DNA of 64,000 bases. Source: Brevundimonas vitisensis (GTDB taxonomy: Bacteria; Pseudomonadota; Alphaproteobacteria; Caulobacterales; Caulobacteraceae). A program made the translations under genes and the position numbers. This document shows, piece after piece, positions 62,948-64,000 of this stretch; the stretch's first letter is position 1, and each line of letters begins with the position of its first letter. The stretch lies in the NCBI RefSeq assembly GCF_016656965.1, contig NZ_CP067977.1:2070501-2134500 (forward strand), read 5' to 3'. The notes under the pieces were generated by a model. It searched no databases, had not been told where the DNA came from, and saw nothing but the letters and a program-made list of their open reading frames with translations.

Positions 62948-63642
62948 TCGGCCCGGGCCGCGATCCAGGCGGGAAGGTCGGCGATGGTGTCGAGTGCGCC
63001 GTAGCGGGGGTGGCCTTCGGGGGCGTCGGCCAGTTCGTGGGCCCAGGTGACGACATAGGGGATGTGCACGGCAAAGGCCCCCGCTTCGATGGCAGGCAGG
63101 ACGTCCGACTTCATCGAATTGCCGGCCATCAGGGCCTCGGCCGGGCCGGTGCCGTGGCGGTCGAACACCCGGCGATAGGTGCCGGTGTCCTTTTCCGACA
63201 CGATCTCGACCGCTGCGAACAGCTCGCCCAGGCCCGAGGCGGCCAGCTTGCGCTCCTGGTCCAGCAGGTCCCCCTTGGTGATCAGCACCAGCCGATAGCG
63301 CTCGGCCAGGGCGGCCAGGGTCTCGTCCACCCCCGGCAGGGTCTCGACCGGGTGGGCCAGCATTTCGCGCCCCGCCGCCAGGATTTCGCGCACGACCTCG
63401 GGCGGAGCACCGCCCTCGCACAGCTCCATCGCCGTCTCGATCATCGACAGGGTGAAGCCCTTCACCCCATAGCCATAGAGCCGCAGGTTCCGCCGCTCGA
63501 CCTCGGCCAGCCGCGTCTCGATGGTCTCGCGGTCGCCATGGTCATCCAAGAGATCGACGAACCGCGCATGGGTCAGGCGGAAGATCGTCTCATTGTGCCA
63601 AAGGGTGTCATCGGCATCGAGGCCGACGGTGGTGATGGTCAT
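62938..63642 (-). CDS. HAD-family hydrolase
   Basis: 234 residues from ATG 63642; a longer frame from 63696 opens but its first 18 residues are not typical. HAD motif I (GLDADDTLWHNE, about residues 7-18), motif II with Thr/Ser in RLVLITKGD and motif IV-like AGNSMKSDVLPAIEAG are visible. Such enzymes are phosphatases of small metabolites; the substrate is unknown. Confidence 0.88.
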   Translation of the reverse strand: MTITTVGLDADDTLWHNETIFRLTHARFVDLLDDHGDRETIETRLAEVERRNLRLYGYGVKGFTLSMIETAMELCEGGAPPEVVREILAAGREMLAHPVETLPGVDETLAALAERYRLVLITKGDLLDQERKLAASGLGELFAAVEIVSEKDTGTYRRVFDRHGTGPAEALMAGNSMKSDVLPAIEAGAFAVHIPYVVTWAHELADAPEGHPRYGALDTIADLPAWIAARADQV

Positions 63643-63793
63643 GGTCTGGGCTCCAGGCGAGGCCCCCGCTCTGGCCCGAGGCGGTCGCAGGTGCAAGGGC
63701 GGGGTGTCAACGCGACGCGTTGCGGTGCGCGGCGACCAGGGGCCTAGATAACCGCCAAGGCATCATCTCGCGCCGGAGCGACAAGGGATCAGC

Positions 63794-64000
63794 ATGACGG
63801 ACGAAGCAGCGGTCGTGATCGGTGCGACGGGGGGTGTGGGGGCGGCCGTGGTCGAACAGCTGCGCGCCTCTGGCCGCTATGGCGTGGTCCATGCCCTGTC
63901 GCGCTCCGGAACCGGGCTGGACCTGGAGGATGAAGCGACCATTGCTGCGGCGGCAACGACCATAGGGCAGGGCCCCGCTCCCACCCTGGTCTTCGTGGCC
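63794..64000 (+). CDS. Short-chain dehydrogenase/reductase, N-terminal part
   Basis: It starts at ATG 63794 (AAGGGATC upstream) and continues past the window edge; 69 residues are seen. The nucleotide-binding motif VIGATGGVGAAVVEQL and a later LVFVA strand match SDR enzymes of the C-factor type. The rest, with the catalytic Tyr/Lys, lies outside. Confidence 0.8.
   Translation, partial: MTDEAAVVIGATGGVGAAVVEQLRASGRYGVVHALSRSGTGLDLEDEATIAAAATTIGQGPAPTLVFVA

Overview
The window is GC-rich DNA from an alphaproteobacterium. The gene content (large TonB-dependent receptor, HWE-type histidine kinase, SleB-like hydrolases, ELM1-family protein, RraB-like protein beside carB, paired selD/selU) fits Caulobacterales, most likely Brevundimonas or a close relative. 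That assignment is inference from gene content and codon use, not a measured placement.

Bases 1 to about 21,350 are most of a Mu-like transposable prophage, read right to left. From its left (immunity) end near 21.26-21.35 kb it runs: three small cargo genes and an S24-type repressor on the plus strand; then on the minus strand ner, a ParB-like protein, small early genes, transposase A, target-selection ATPase B, Gam, a run of small middle genes, GemA-like and Mor-family activator, the lysis cassette (amidase, holin-like, overlapping Rz/Rz1), DUF2730, gp26-like, DUF3486, terminase, portal, F-like head protein with a toxin-like C-terminus, a thermonuclease, protease/scaffold I, a capsid cement-like protein and the start of the major head protein, cut by the window edge. 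Tail genes and the right end lie outside. Two near-identical palindromes sit just where phage Mu has its lys and I late promoters. A plus-strand membrane-protein gene interrupts the head cluster.

Bases 21.4-24.95 kb are a small accessory island: a helix-turn-helix protein, a small basic protein, a DpnI-like methyl-directed endonuclease with an apparent one-base frameshift near its end, a DUF2188 protein and a notably AT-rich Fic enzyme.

From 24.95 kb on the DNA looks like ordinary chromosome: uvrB, an extensin-like lipoprotein, a dicarboxylate/cation symporter, a PadR/HAAS pair, an Ada-like regulator that has lost its glycosylase core followed by ogt, and the NAD de novo operon nadA-(37-codon ORF)-M50 protease-nadB-nadC behind a candidate NadQ operator. 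Then come two SleB-like hydrolases, a large hybrid kinase, Dps, an HWE kinase with a stand-alone receiver, trxB, an ELM1-family gene, greA, a GST, selD-selU, a CE2-like esterase, carB with an RraB-like gene, a TonB-dependent receptor with a strong terminator, a sulfotransferase-like protein, a HAD phosphatase and the start of an SDR gene.

Most prophage genes overlap by 4 bases (ATGA or GTGA), so they are probably translated as long coupled units. The nad and sel genes use the same coupling.
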